64,000 nucleotides of DNA from Evernia prunastri (GCA_003184365.1 NKYR01000118.1:1-64000), one strand, 5' to 3'; positions 33,132-45,299 are shown, numbered from the stretch's first letter. Notes: generated by a model not told the origin, from the sequence alone. A program made the numbers and translations.

Positions 33132-34582
33132 GGTTGGGTGGATGGATTGGTGGGTGTGATGATTGTTACGAGTATGAGGGTGAGAGGGCGGTTGCGCAGG
33201 CCATGTTTTGGGTAGGCGGGAAGAGAGTTGGTACTGGCTGGCTGATAAACAGTTCACTGTTGTGTTTTTGTATGTTTTAGATGTTGACGTGAGGAGGTGC
33301 GAGGACCTAGGTGTTGAGGAGAACCTATGTAAGCTAGAGAGTGGGATGCATCCATGTGGTGATGGATGTTTGTACGGCCAATGAGTTTTAGTGCATGTAA
33401 TAATACACTTAGTTTGACCAGGTATACTTGAACGTGTAACTTATTTAGAATTAAATTTTTGTCTGTTGTCTGTTGTTTTTTCGCACCATGAGGTGAGAGA
33501 AAGTGCGGTCTACTATCAAGGCTTGCCTCGTCAAAGACTTTAAGAACTAATCTACGAGTGAAAATGCCCCTGCATCGAGTGAGCATCGCCGTGGATATCC
33601 GATGATCTGAATCATTGCTGCAAAACAGAAGATGATCCCTGGGGTAACTGCGTCTTCCGTATAAGTGAGCTATTACCTCGTCTCGTCGATATCAGAAGTA
33701 ATTACTTTAATGCTCATGTTTTCGGGAGGGGTTGTGTTGTTCAAGAGGGACAGGGTTGTAGGCTCGTTTGATCTCACATGGCTCTGAAGGGGATGAGTAA
33801 TATCATTGATCTGACAAAGGTGTGTATGAGAGATAGAAGTAAAGCGAATAGAACAGATAGGGGAGTATGGAGACGTGCTTGGTCGAAGTTGTACGGTGCA
33901 TCATCGCAACGACAACCATGCTGCTGGTTCGGGGGTTATTTCTACACCTCAGCCAACGCTAAAAGAAGATATCGATAGTAGGAATACAGGGTAACAAAGT
34001 CCGGCTGGGCGGCTGCCACAGGTTATTTACACTGTCACCGTCGCCACCAGAAACTCCGCCTCGCTGGCGCTAACGCCATCTCTCAAATATCCCGCCGTCG
34101 CGTCGTCCCGTGAGACTATTCGTATACAAGGGGCTCTCCGTCTTCTCGAGGTGCATAAGGCTATAAGGAGGCTCGTCATCGTCGGCCATAAATGGTCACT
34201 ACATCACGTCCTCCACGTCTTCTCCATCCGAGGCTCCGACGATTCGGAACTCTATCGACCTCATGTTCTTCGAGACATTTGCAGTGTAGACGTCCAATGA
34301 GATAGCAAAAATCCTACTAGAAGCTGTTTCAAGAGATCAAAAAGAGAAAAGAAGCCGAGCGTAGGTTGAATGAAGGAGAATGATATAACAGGGGTATATT
34401 GATTCTACGATGTCAGAGCGGGTTCCCCAACAACAGAAGAATTCTGTAACTTTCCAGTTCCTGCTACATCCAGACTGATACTGATTTGGCGATTTTCACC
34501 TGAAAGGCTCAATTAGTCAGGATTTTCCCGATCGTTACGTATACGTATTCAATCACAAATCAGCAACAGTAGGCTGACTGCT
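33132..34582. other. Intergenic, 1.45 kb
   Basis: It contains the promoter of the CDGCGHH gene, which reads left, and the 3' flank of the secreted protein gene. A 39-codon minus-strand ORF at 34070-34189 starting MADDDEPPYSL has a gene-like acidic start, but I could not extend it by splicing. Nothing else stands out. Confidence 0.4.
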
Positions 34583-35922
34583 CTAAACCGACTCACCGAG
34601 CGAGACCGCGTTCCCTGTGAACCCGTGTTGAACGCACATGGTATTTACGGCGACCCCTGCCGCCCATATATCGAACCACTTTATGATTTCCGAAGTCAGC
34701 ATATCTCTTCTGCGATCAACCTGGAGTCGTGAAACAAGTTCCGGGAGTATTTGACTCCTACAACATGTCTTACAATCCAAAAAGCAATATGAATCAGGAA
34801 GCAATGGCTCGGAAAACATATCTCACGTAAGCCTTTGTCGGCGGCGAATCCGATGGCATGGACACAACGATGCGGCACGCAGACGGAGTGGCTGGTTCTA
34901 AAAGGGTGGTAGCATGCGCTTTTGGCTGAACTGAACCTGCGACAAGGCAGCAGATTGAAACAAAAATGGGGAAGTAATTGCGATCTAAGATCTCCAAAAA
35001 AGAAATGGCGAGTAACAGACACTTACCAACCTGATAGTGACGTGGAAGGTTTATAGATTCGCGAGGCTGACGACCAGTGAACGCCCCAAAAGTCTTCATC
35101 TTTCTATACCTCGGTATTATATCAAGAACTTCATCACAACTATCCTGTGATGGAGCCGCCGACGGTCTGGGTTCGCAATTGACAATAGGTTGATAGCTCT
35201 TGAAGGTTATTTTCAGCTCACCGCGCAGAGCTGGGGTAGATGGGTGGTCAGTATTGATAGGCTCTAGACGTTCCTTGAGGTAGCAGTCCAGGTTCGAAGA
35301 TCTGAGAGGGTCAGGAAGGACTTACAGAAATGCGAAATGGTGCCGCCTTTTCCCATTTGGACCACACACTGCTCAAGAACCTTTTTGGCGTTGATTGAGA
35401 TCAAGTCGCCGCTGGCTTCGTCACTCTCAACTCCAGGGTCCAAGAAGATGTCCTATATCAGTGTTCAGGGTAAACGTTGGCTTACCGGCCAATGTTCTTC
35501 TGGGCTGCGCCAAATTCCAAAGAAAGTACGCAGGATCAAATGCTTGTGTGACTTGCGTGAAAGTTTCTACGAAATCACTGCGGGATAGATTAAAAAAGAA
35601 AAGGACAACGCACGATAGCGCAAAACCCATCATCACTTAATAAACGAACGGGCACTGTGATGGCATCATCAGGAGAATGTCGCAGGTTTGTAACAAAGAG
35701 ATGAGGATCTGAAGAGAGATCTATCTTTTCCCAAGCGTTGCGGCAGCTCGCGACGTCCAAACCTGTGCCATGGATTGACATGCACCGTGGGCGGGTATCG
35801 CCGAGGTCGTGGACGCCGGTCGAATTCGGAGCAATCAGCGAAAGCGAAGGGGGAAGAGAAATGGCTGCTGTCAATAAGATGGGGAGGAAGAAGGAGATGA
35901 GCTCTGTGGCTGAGGAACGCAT
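34583..35922 (-). CDS. Secreted Cys-containing fungal protein of unknown function
   Basis: Five exons, 35922-35614, 35452-35326, 35230-35027, 34936-34827 and 34768-34583, give 311 aa; all phases agree. The N-terminus (FFLPILLTAAISLPPSLS) is a signal peptide. Landmarks of the family are RCMSIHGTGLDVASCRNAWEK, then CAI joined to DIFLDPGVESDEASGDLIS, KVLEQCV, and the C-terminal WFDIWAAGVAVNTMCVQ and GFTGNAVSLG. I recognise this as a family of secreted ascomycete proteins with paired Cys; no enzyme activity is known. Introns are 55-161 nt; the first (35453-35613, GTGCGT donor) is placed because it restores the CAID block. Confidence 0.7.
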
Positions 35923-37915
35923 TCTGTAGCCCAAGGGACCTCAAACAGGATGGAGAGGCGCCTGTACTGAGGCCTCCCAATCCCGGCACGAGCGCCTGGA
36001 TCTTTTGCGCTTGTCCGCCTTTTCCCGTGTGGAAGTTGTTCGCGCAAACGACTCAATCATCAAACTCCTCAACCCCCCTTTTCCTGTTACGCAACCCCAA
36101 TAAACAGGTACTTGAGTCTTACGTTGAGGCAGACATGACGTAGGACATGGTCGCTCAGGGGCTCGTCGCTTGTCGACCCAGGCTCTGTTAATACCTGTCA
36201 AGAGGCCGGACGCGATGTTGTGGGTTGGTTGAGTTTGCACGAAGCAGCTAGGGCGCGTGGTCGCAAGCGGTGGTCGCGTGACTATGGGGCTATTTCTGTA
36301 AGTCGGCAAGTTGGTAGGGTTCGATATTGCGGGAGACTGTCAGAAAGAGCGGGACTATGTTGTAGATGTAGTGTTACCTGTCGGTGCAAATGCCACAGAG
36401 GCAACCACTTGAGATCTCCTCAATAAGTGAAAAAAAGCTCTGGGTTCGGTGTCAATAGAATACTCGCGGCCATCTCGTCTGGATAGCTGCGTTTGGACAC
36501 AATGCAAGACATCCTGTCTGCGTGCGGACATATTACTTCCACAATGGCTAACGAGAAGGCGCTTTGAATCGGTATTGGTAAAAGCAGCAAAGCTATATAA
36601 CGGAATTTCGACGTGACCCAGCGTTAGCATCACCTCAAACAGACTCAGCCTGGATAGTGCTGCACTCTTATGGGTTGTAGGGATTGGGGCTTACGAACAT
36701 GTCTTGAGACTTGTGTCAAATGGACAAGCGTCGATACACGAGACCAGTCATGCCGAGGGTAAATGTGTGCTTCAAGTGAGTCAACCTGTCTGGGTGACAA
36801 TTCTGTCTTTAATCGGATTCTTAGATTGCTGTAGAGTCGATGAAGTTCGATACAATAAGGCTCCTCGTCCAACGTGGAGCTGGGGCCGCACCCACTTCCA
36901 ACGGAGAGCATTCAACTGACTTTAATGCCGGTGCCGATTCAGTGGGGAAGACAAGGCCAGAAGTGGTACATCAAATGGTAGAATGATAGGGTAATACATG
37001 CATGCATTCAGCTCCTCTCCTTCTCTTTCCCTCCACAAACCTCATCCCCGAAACCCCGCCTCGGAACCCTGCCTCCTTTGGGACCTTCTGACCAAATTAT
37101 TCGCCTTCCTGTCACGTACACAGCACACTTAACCATGTCACTATCTAGAGCACTGCTACAGTTGAGGGCATCACTGCTGTCGTTGGGATCACTGCACTAC
37201 TGCTGTCAGGAGTAATGTGCTGTCGTTGTCGAGAGCACTGCTGCTGTGGAATGCAATGTTCCTGTAGGAACCACTATTGCTGTTGAGAGTACTTCGCATA
37301 GCGAGAGCGACATGGCGATGACGACTTGGAAACAGCGATCTGAAGGCTTTAGAGATATACAAAGAAGCGGTATCGACCGAGGGTGGCAAATGGACTGTAC
37401 ATGACCTCGAATCTGAACGACTCTACAACAGTATGTATATATATATCACGATTTGCTTCTTGCTCCCTATGGGTGATCGTTTGAGCAAAGATCTGATGGG
37501 GTCGCTGCCGGCGCCTCCGCCCGAGGGTCGGTGACAAGATTCTTTGCCGACTTTTCCGTAGGGCTGCGGGGGAGAGTCGGCAGGGACTTTGGTCGTCCAA
37601 GGGGTTTTAGGTCAAAATCAAATATATTAATATTGCAAACTAAATGGTGGTCTTTCTCTCGCTCCGCTGAAACTCGGAGCCCGACTGCCTCCTTTCACCC
37701 GAATTATGAAGGAGTTGGAAGTCACTCTAGCTTTGAAAGTCAAGGTGCTTGATATGTGAGGCTATCCTCGGCCCATTTTCGATTGAGCTTGTGTTCTGAT
37801 GGTCTGGATATGACAAAACGGTTGCCTCACAGCTGTAATAACTTACCTTAAGTTGCATTAAACTTGAACAGCTTCAAGCTTGGCAGTTTACTATTTGGTT
37901 GAGAGAATAAACGCA
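35923..37915. other. Intergenic, 2.0 kb
   Basis: Divergent promoters of the secreted protein gene and the hemerythrin-like gene. Around 37,140-37,290 there is a degenerate tandem pattern built on CACTGCTGCTGT/GTTGAGAG-type units. No protein-coding gene is supported. Confidence 0.4.
37140..37290. repeat. Degenerate CTGCTGTTG-type tandem repeat
   Basis: Units such as CACTGCTACAGTTGAGGG, CACTGCTGTCGTTGGGAT, CACTACTGCTGTCAGGAG and CACTGCTGCTGTGGAATG follow one another at about 20-30 base spacing with many substitutions. It looks like an old minisatellite. Confidence 0.55.
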
Positions 37916-38771
37916 ATGGCGTACACCACTTGGGCCGACAAGCCATGGCCTCTGATCGAAACCCCTTCAAAAACCATGAATGTTGTATGTGATTTCGAGT
38001 ACACAAATCTCAGATCCAGGTCATGATACGTCAGCTGATTTAACGACAGAACGAGCACTCGTCAGTCTATATTAGCAACGAAATGGCCTTCGCTCATAAC
38101 GCCATGATTCGCGGTATCAACAGCATCTACAATCAAGCCCCACACGTGAAAAACCCTGAGGACGTTGTCGATTTCTTATTCTTTGTCAAATCTTGGACTG
38201 GATGGGTCGGAGACCATCATCATCTCGAAGAAACGAAGATGTTCCTGGGGTTTGAACAAGTCATAGGCAAGCCTGGGTTCCTACAAATCAATATGGAACA
38301 ACATCATGCCTTTGGATCTGGCCTGAAGAAGTTGGAAGCTTTCGCCAACGATACCAAGCCCGAGGAATACAAGTTCGATACACTGCAAGACATCATTGAC
38401 CGCTTTGCGAGCGCTCTCCACTGCGAGATATCCACATTGATTGCTAGGCGACCTTACGAGAGTGAAGCGTTATCAAAGGTCTATAAGGAGTGTGAGGCTG
38501 CTGCTGGTGAGCAGGATAAGGTGCATAACTCCTTTCGGCCTCGGTCTGCCAATCTCTTGGTTACTGACGCAGATCGCAGACTATTGTACCGCCGATGGTG
38601 ATGGGGCTCTGCGACAGGACTTACCAAGGCGGCAACAATTGGCCAGCCACGCCGGAGAAGGCGTTGAGGTACATTGCCGATCACTTGTCTACCAAGTACG
38701 CTGGAGCTTGGAGGTTCCTGCCGTGCGACACTTTCGGCAAGCCGCGGCCTTTGGCCTTCAGTGGAGAGTAA
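37916..38771 (+). CDS. Hemerythrin-like (HHE domain) protein
   Basis: Three exons, 37916-37984, 38050-38520 and 38580-38771, give 243 aa. The start MAYTTWADKPWPLIETP is followed by NEHSSVYISNEMAFAHNAMIRG, then WVGDHHHLEETKMF, NMEQHHAFGSG and a final domain with VMGLCDRTYQGGNNWP and WRFLPCDTFGKPRPLAF. The His and Glu spacing matches the four-helix HHE fold that binds a di-iron centre; in fungi such proteins are cytosolic and may sense or buffer oxygen, NO or iron. All introns have normal borders (GTATGT, GTGCAT donors; TACTGAC branch). The role is inferred from the fold only. Confidence 0.85.
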
Positions 38772-39404
38772 GAGTCCGAAGCGAGAAGCATACGGGATTT
38801 TCCGGCCCAGCTCGTTGGCAGGGTGACTTTGAATCGTTGTGCATGATTGCTTCAGTGTTCAAGGCAGTCGGGATTCCATTTCTAGTGCTTGATGCCTGTA
38901 TTCTAGCTTCGAACAATTTGTAGACTTCAGCCCGTTCCTCCATCCGGCCAGGCTTTTTGAAAACTGAACGCGAATTGATAGCTCGGCGCGGAGCATACAC
39001 CCATCTCCCTTCAAATCCGCCCCAGATTGACTGGGGGCTCGTGAGGGGGAGGCATGGCATGGCCGGGGCAGGCTGGTCGAGAATTGTCTTCGAAAAGATT
39101 CCTTCGTACGCCGTCTGTCTTCCACTCTGTTTATGTTTTATTGTTTGCATCTCGTCGCAACTAAATTTCCCTTAGCATCGTACCCTACCAACGTGAATTC
39201 GGTTGGGACCGAGGAGCTAGTGCACTTTTCTCCATCTCACGAGACATTTCTACAGCAGACCTTCTTATCTTTTAACGTCTCAGTCCTTGTCGACGCTTGT
39301 CTTACGACTGCGATGATCGTCGCACAATTATCTTGGCCGTCTCGGCAAGACGTCGTACGGGTTGTACTCGCAGCCCCTTGAGTACATCGTCCTTAAACCT
39401 AGCG
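38772..39404. other. Convergent 3' region, 630 bp
   Basis: It lies between the hemerythrin-like gene and the HeLo-like fragment. No gene is seen. Downstream of the HeLo-like stop there is no continuation of that protein in any frame. Confidence 0.4.
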
Positions 39405-39770
39405 TCACACACGAAGCCTCCGGAGGAAAGATTCTGCGGCTTTCGAAGAGTTGATGACGTCAATATACATCGACTTTGCCCATTTTTCTATATCAGCTCG
39501 GCATTTTCCAACCTGTGCTGCAAGTTTGCTGGTGTTCCGAACTTCTGTGCCAATAAGCCACTCCTCTGGGGCTCGGTTAAGAAGGTCAGAAACGGATGTG
39601 AGAACACTTTCAAGACTACCGATAGCCTCGAGAAAGCTTTTCACCGTCTCTGAGGCACTCGAAACGTCATGTAGAAATTTCTTTAGCTTCAAAATGCCGG
39701 GAACGGCTTGTCCTACAACACCCATGTCCACGACGCCGCCAACGCTGGCGACACCCGCAACTATCTCCAT
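39405..39770 (-). CDS. Short protein resembling the N-terminal (HeLo-like) domain of fungal STAND/NLR proteins
   Basis: A single frame of 121 codons from ATG 39770. The pattern MEIVAGVASVGGVVDMGVVGQ, then AVPGILKLKKFLHDV, ETVKSFLEAIGSLESVLTSV and CRADIEKWAKSM is that of the helical fungal N-terminal domain found in front of NACHT or NB-ARC modules (Pfam HeLo-like N or fungal N). Full proteins of this kind go on past KSFFKKL-type segments for hundreds of residues; here the frame ends right after FLRRLRV. It could be a stand-alone helical signalling protein or the stump of a lost NLR. No signal peptide. Confidence 0.55.
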   Translation of the reverse strand: MEIVAGVASVGGVVDMGVVGQAVPGILKLKKFLHDVSSASETVKSFLEAIGSLESVLTSVSDLLNRAPEEWLIGTEVRNTSKLAAQVGKCRADIEKWAKSMYIDVINSSKAAESFLRRLRV

Positions 39771-40474
39771 TGGCCCACAAAAGATGGTTGTATACTCCTA
39801 CCAGAGGAGTTCGAAGGTAAGAAATCCTTAGTTCGATAGTATTATTAAGCTTTTCATTACATCTTAGAAAGGGTGAAGAACGCTTCATGGCTTCGTGACG
39901 GAGAGTAAGCGTGCCCCTGCTGTACAGCCATGGAGAACACAGCCTTCAGCCTAATTTCCAATCATTGGCGGTGATCTTACAAGGAATTTGACCGCCGACA
40001 GCGACTGCAAGGCTAATAAATTACATGCATCAAGAGTAATGAGCTCTAGTGCTAGCATGGTAGACAGCCTGACGGTAGAAAAGTGCAACTTGGTCTTTTC
40101 AACACCGATGGAATGATTTTGCCGCCAAGACAAATCAGAGCAGAGGGATCCATTCCTAATAACAAGAAGCATTTCGACATAATGTAGGCAGCCCAACATC
40201 AAGCAGGCGACAAGGGAAAAACAGGTATAATACATAACGATACTGAACCAGTTATCTTACGAGTATCTTATCTTAGCGTCAAGTAATAACCTAGGGTCTC
40301 GGGTAAATGCCAAAATGTGGAGAAGATGCCGAGGCTTTACAAGAAATAAACAATCTTCTTGTAACCCATCTCCTCCTTCCGCATACACTCCCACCATGTT
40401 GTCGAGCACCATTCAAGGCTTAGGGTAGAAGCTTATCAACCTTCTCGCAACCTCACTCGTAATCTTATCCCACA
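39771..40474. other. Intergenic, 700 bp, divergent promoters
   Basis: Between the HeLo-like fragment (minus) and the enoyl-CoA hydratase gene (plus). The 80 bases before ATG 40475 are C/T rich. No other gene is seen. Confidence 0.4.
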
Positions 40475-41402
40475 ATGGCCGACCAGTCAGCTCCCCCAGC
40501 ATGCCGGTACTTCAACCTCACCTATCCCCTCCCCTTCGTCGCCCATGTCGAGATCAACCGGCCAGACAAGATGAATGCTTTCAAAGAAGAGCAAGTGTCC
40601 ACCCAAGTCCCCCAAAATCTGCCAGCTCAACGCGCTAATTGTCCCCAGAATGTGGCACGAACTTCCCCCCCTCTTCTCCCACCTCTCCACCTCCCCCTCC
40701 ACCCGCGCCATCATCCTCTCCGGCGCCGGCCCCAAAGCCTTCACCACCGGCCTCGACGTCCAAGAAGCATCTCAGAACTCCGTCCTCTCCCCCAACCAAT
40801 CAGGCCCCGCTCTCGACGGCGCACGAACGGCAACAAAGCTGCGCAGACACATCGACGCGTTCCAGGCGTGCATCACCAGCATCGAACGGTGCGAGAAACC
40901 GACCATCGCCGCGATACATGGCTGGTGCTTGGGGTTGGGCATCGATATCGCCGTCTGCTGCGATGTGAGGATCTGCGCCAGGGACGCGAGGTTCAGCGTC
41001 AAGGAGGTGGATATTGGCCTGGCGGCGGATATAGGGACGCTGAGTCGATTGCCGAAGGTTGTGCGGAGCGGGAGCTGGGTTAAGGATGTCTGTCTCAGCG
41101 CGAGGCAGTTTGGGGCCGAGGAGGCGGAGAAAGTCGGGTTCGTGAGCTGGGTTGGGGGGAGTGGGGGAGGGAAGGATGAGGTTGTGGGGGAGGCGTTGAG
41201 GTGGGCGGGGGGAGTGGCGGGGAAGAGTCCGGTTGCGGTGCAGGGGACGAAGGAGATTTTGAACTGGAGCTGGAATCGGGGTGTGGAGGATGGGTTGAGG
41301 TATACGAGTGTGTGGAATTCGGCTATGTTGCAGAGTGGGGATACGAGGGAGGCGATGATGTCGGGGATACAGAAGAAGAAGCCGGGGTTCGCGAAGCTGT
41401 GA
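40475..41402 (+). CDS. Peroxisomal enoyl-CoA hydratase/isomerase family (dienoyl-CoA isomerase-like)
   Basis: Exons 40475-40590 and 40649-41402 give 289 aa. Crotonase features are clear: HVEINRPDKMNAF at the start, RAIILSGAGPKAFTTGLDVQEA (first oxyanion segment), IAAIHGWCLGLGIDIAVCCDVRICA (second oxyanion segment), and FSVKEVDIGLAADIGTLSRLP with the acidic residue typical of delta3,5-delta2,4-dienoyl-CoA isomerases (ECH1/Dci1). The C-terminus ends AKL, a peroxisomal targeting signal type 1. It should act in beta-oxidation of unsaturated fatty acids. The intron (40591-40648) has a GC donor, GA/GCAAGT, a CGCTAAT branch and a CCCCAG acceptor; no GT donor keeps the frame. Confidence 0.88.
40591..40648 (+). 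other. GC-AG intron of the dienoyl-CoA isomerase-like gene
   Basis: The donor GCAAGT is the standard GC-type consensus, with a CTAAT branch about 12 bases before the CAG acceptor. The splice joins FKEE to MWHELPP, the normal continuation of the family. Confidence 0.8.
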
Positions 41403-41751
41403 TTGGGTTCGGGTTTTGGCGTTTGCAGTGAGATTGGGGGGCCTGGGCCCCGAGGTAGGCGTTATGGGAAAAGGAAAGCGAAGGGCATTGGAGGCGCGGC
41501 ACTCGAAGGATAGAACAGAAAGATCTGAACCAAATTCTATGTTTTCGTACATTTCCTCATCGACAACGAAAAGATTCGCTGCTATAGACGTACTTTCGGC
41601 AATGCTATCAGCGCTCAAAGATGGCAAATCAAATTGATGGTACTTCCTCAAGAGGCCGACGTGAACCATACGAAGGTGGCCTAATACCGGAGCAGCGATA
41701 CCCATTTTTGCCTGTGGGACAATACACGTGGTCCCAGCAATAAGCAAGACC
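41403..41751. other. Convergent 3' region, 349 bp
   Basis: 3' flanks of the isomerase gene and of the Zn2Cys6 gene meet here. No gene or repeat is seen. Confidence 0.4.
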
Positions 41752-43019
41752 TCAAAGTCCAAGAGCCTCAAGAGATCTCTCGAGGTTGTCAAGGTACACA
41801 ACCTGCACACACACATGACCGGGGCCCTCGGCATTTCGCTGGTGGTCGGCACCATGTAACCCTACACATTGGTTTTTGGGAAATTGCTCGCGCCATGAGG
41901 CTTGTCTGTCTCTCATATCCTGAACGAGACCAATCAAGCCACGGGAGCTCTGTGAGTTCCCAATGACCTCCTGTGCTACGGCCTTTCTGGCCAGTGTACG
42001 CCATTCATCTCCACTCAAGTCAACATTAATGGCCATGGGACAGTCGGGAAGTCCTGTATGTCGTCTATCAAATAGCGACGACGGATCGCCGAAACGAAAT
42101 GTTAGTTTCTCCGCTAGCCTAGACTTTTCATCAATGTGCTTGAGAAGCTTAGCGTACTCCACAATCACCAATTGTAGGAGTAGCCCGAGCAGCATGGAAT
42201 TCTGTATGGCAGTATTGTATGCCTTCGAACAATTATGACATGCGACAGCCCCACGGCTGAGCGCCGCTGCACTTCTCAAGGCTCCCATCGAAAACGGAAA
42301 GGACGGTTCTGGGAGCGACTGGAACTTCGCTAGCATCGAGTAGAGGCTGGATAAGCAAGAGCAGCCAATCACTGCATTTTCAGCGATGTGATTGTTGCCT
42401 TCTAGCTCTTCTGAAGCACCAAGCGGAATTTGTGAATGTGGGGTAATATCGGTAAATGTACAGAAGGCTTGGCTAGGATCTTGTGAAAGGTCCCAGTCAG
42501 GAAAGCTTTGCTCAAGGTCGGACGCTGGACCTGCAGGAGGGTCAAAGCTGAAAGCTTCTGTATTTGGAAGGCTTTCACCATCTCTGGCTCCAAAGCGGAA
42601 TATATCGTGCCCTTCAAAGTTGTTCCCGGAGAAGTCGAGGCCATCGATTTCCAGTCCGGTCCCGCTTCCAGAGAAGGCCGCAAGATCAGAGTCTGGGACT
42701 CCTACATCTGCTGCAACGACAGCTTTGCCTATAGAAGCTCCTGTATTCCTATCCTTGTCCTCTGTATCTTCTGCCTCTTCATGCCGCCGCTTTCGTGGCC
42801 TTCCCATTGTCTTCTTCTGCGAGTAGTGACATGTAAGGCTCTCCAAGTTGCAGCGCGAGCATCCTGCAGACTCCCCGGAGCACTTCAATTTTCGCGCACC
42901 TGCATGAGAACTTGTCAGTAAACTTCATGCTGGAAGTGCGAGGAGAACTTACGGCAATTATCACAGGCACTATGGCTCTTGTCCCTTGGGGTTCCTGAAG
43001 AGGTAGGTGTAGTTGTCAT
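41752..43019 (-). CDS. Zn2Cys6 transcription factor, AflR-like
   Basis: Exon 1 (43019-42953) and exon 2 (42899-41752) with a 53-nt intron give 404 aa. The splice falls inside the zinc cluster and restores SACDNCRARKLKCSG, then GCSRCNLESLTCHYS, six Cys with Zn2Cys6 spacing. A basic linker follows (GRPRKRRHEE). The middle is acidic and disordered; the C-terminal half has the AflR-type pattern with CSCLSSLYSMLAKFQ, VACHNCSKAYNTA and LLGLLLQLVIVEYAKLL. Such factors usually regulate a nearby secondary metabolite cluster, but no synthase gene lies in this window. The candidates in reach are the isomerase gene and the secreted protein genes. Confidence 0.85.
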
Positions 43020-44657
43020 TGGCTCGGTATCGTGTCATTTGTTCGGTACCAGGTCACATTCAGCTCCTCCGACTGTCTCTGGACACACAGATGAGATGCG
43101 AGCCAATTCGATCATGCGATGGTGTAACCGTACAGCCATCAAAGGATCTGCGAAGCTCATATGTAACGAATGTAAAGCAAACAAACAGTGAGACAGTCGA
43201 GACGGTGAAGCTTGCCAAGGATGAGATAGTAAGGCTACTAGCGCAACGCTAGCGTCGCAAAACTTACGGCTAATGTATGCCATCATCCTCCTCCTCTTGC
43301 ATCTTGATCTCGGATATACTGGTGTACTAATGATATTCCAGTCAGATTTACGACGAGGCCACCGAGGGCTGAGTAGCTTATCCCTGATATACGGTTTAAG
43401 GTATCTGAAATGCAAAGCTGCGGTTGCGGGCTTGCAGTATCTTGGGTGTCGGTCTGTGGTCCATTTCCAGGTCTGCTCACTGCGCCGCAGTGACATAGAC
43501 AACGCTCAGCTCATTATCGGTGCGGGGTCCCTCCTTCCGTATATGATGACTTACTGTAAATAGCCCGCAGATAGTTGCATGCCGATTAGTGTTCTTGATT
43601 TCAGGAGACAGTATTGTCGTCATATATATTGGTTCATCGAACTCTCTTGAAACCCCCAGTTCTTTGCGTTCTATCATTATATTCCATCTTGGCTTTTGGC
43701 AAAGGATAAACCGTCGTTTCTCTGTTCACACGAGTGCATTATCCTAGAGCAATTCGTCTGCTATAAAAACGCAAGAACACGCATTATCTAGAGACTGCAT
43801 GCTTCAGACCCATATCGTAGGGCAAATACGTGATCAAAGCAATTTTTCTCCGTCTTCCAGCCTCTCAGCGAATGATAAAGAATTCATTCATCAGCTGACT
43901 TTGATTCGTCAGAGAATCCACTCTTCGAAACCAATTCAAAATATCGCAGTCGCATTTCCAGCTTCTCAATGGAACACTCTAATGCTAAAACATACAAAAT
44001 CCCAATCATCCCCTCCTCCTTCTCTCTGAGTGCTCCGCCTGCATTGGTCTTCCTGGGTCTTCTGATGCGAGATGTGGGAGTATTTCCAACCAGACCCAAC
44101 CTCGCCGTCTGAGGTATTTTAGCCGGTGAGGTAGGTGGTTGTTTGTATGAAGGTTGAGAGCTTACCTTTGGCATCGAATCTCATTCATCCTTTCTTCGAA
44201 CTGAATCCCTCCTCCTAAGGCATACGACTATGGTAGTAAGTCGCCACAAGGCTTTTATCTCTTTGCATGGTCTCCCGCCTGTGGCATAGCCCTCTACTGA
44301 TAAGCACTGCAAAAAGGCACTACAAGATATTCATGTTGCAAGCTGGGGTGATTGGAAACTCAATAGCAGATGATGGTGAATTCTTCTTGGATATATACAC
44401 AACGATGACTACGCACCCAACCTTTGTCCTATCATCTTTGCAGCAGCATGTCCATGTTTTCGTTACAATTCCATCCAGTGAAACCGGCCACTTGCCACTG
44501 ACGTTGTTACAAAGCCGATAGCGCCACAAGCCTAGAAGCAGACTGAAACAATGTTGGGGAGCATGGATACCTGACCTTTGGTAGCTGCATCCCGTGCGCA
44601 ACTCGCCTACGTGTTCGACACCCGTCGGTATCGTTGCCACTAGGGCCGTCACTTGCT
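43020..44657. other. Intergenic, 1.6 kb
   Basis: Upstream flank of the Zn2Cys6 gene and 3' flank of the next minus-strand gene. A minus-strand frame at 43,283-43,480 ends in a hydrophobic stretch (ISYSALGGLVVNLTGISLV) and could be the last exon of a decayed membrane protein together with 43,477-43,677, but the joins are unconvincing. Confidence 0.35.
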
Positions 44658-45299
44658 TTAGATGTTGCTGAAGAATCCGCAATCGTTGCCGCCATCTGGA
44701 CAAGGTGAATCGGGGCAATCAGTACCCAAGATTTGTTTCGCGAAATAGGTTTGCACGAAGCATTGCTCGCTAACCCATTGGACACCGCATACACCGCCGG
44801 AAGGGTTGCAATCCTGGAGCATTGTTTGTAGACTGTTATCTCTGTCAGCACAAATGTCTTCGCCCAGCATAGGTCCGGACACTTACGCCAGGAAGATATC
44901 CGATGCGCTGATTGCGTTGTTTGCATAAACGTCGGGATCATCCGTGCCCTGTATAGATGGATTGCCCCGCTCATCTGTGAATGGTACCACGCACGTGAAA
45001 TTCGTCACGCAGTGGCCGCAAACATTGGTCGACGATGAGGTGAATATTTCAGATGCATCGTGTTGCGCAACCCAGACATTGGCCGCATGGTAGCATTCGT
45101 TATGTTCAACGGTTAACAGGCTACAGGCGAAATGTGGCTCTATAGTCTGCCCGTATTTCGATAACTGGTGGTCTTTCAGGCAGAAAGGGTTGCCGATCGT
45201 ATTGCCGTCGGGGTCGACGGTGGAATCATTCTGGGCTAGGGTGTGAGGGACTAGGAGGAGAAAGGCCACTGTCAGGCTTTCAAGGCATGGGAACTTCAT
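44658..45299 (-). CDS. Secreted Cys-rich protein, unknown function
   Basis: Exons 45299-44887 and 44841-44658 with a 45-nt intron give 198 aa. The N-terminus (LTVAFLLLVPHTLAQ) is a signal peptide. The mature part has about 16 Cys in pairs, for example NVCGHCVTNFTCVV, LQDCNPSGGVCGVQWVSEQC and DCPDSPCPDGGNDCGFF. Asn-X-Ser/Thr sites are present. I do not recognise the family. Its size, secretion and Cys content fit an extracellular small protein or effector-like protein. The GTAAGT donor and CAG acceptor are normal. Confidence 0.7.

Noticed and set aside
34070..34189. 39-codon minus-strand ORF starting MADDDEPPYSL
   Set aside because: Gene-like start but no supported extension, relatives or splice sites; left as a note.
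40800..41855. 351-codon minus-strand open frame
   Set aside because: Antisense shadow of the enoyl-CoA hydratase/isomerase gene, whose sense frame has clear crotonase motifs.
41752..43019. Secondary metabolite cluster around the AflR-like factor
   Set aside because: No polyketide synthase, NRPS, terpene synthase or P450 lies within the window, so a cluster is not supported.
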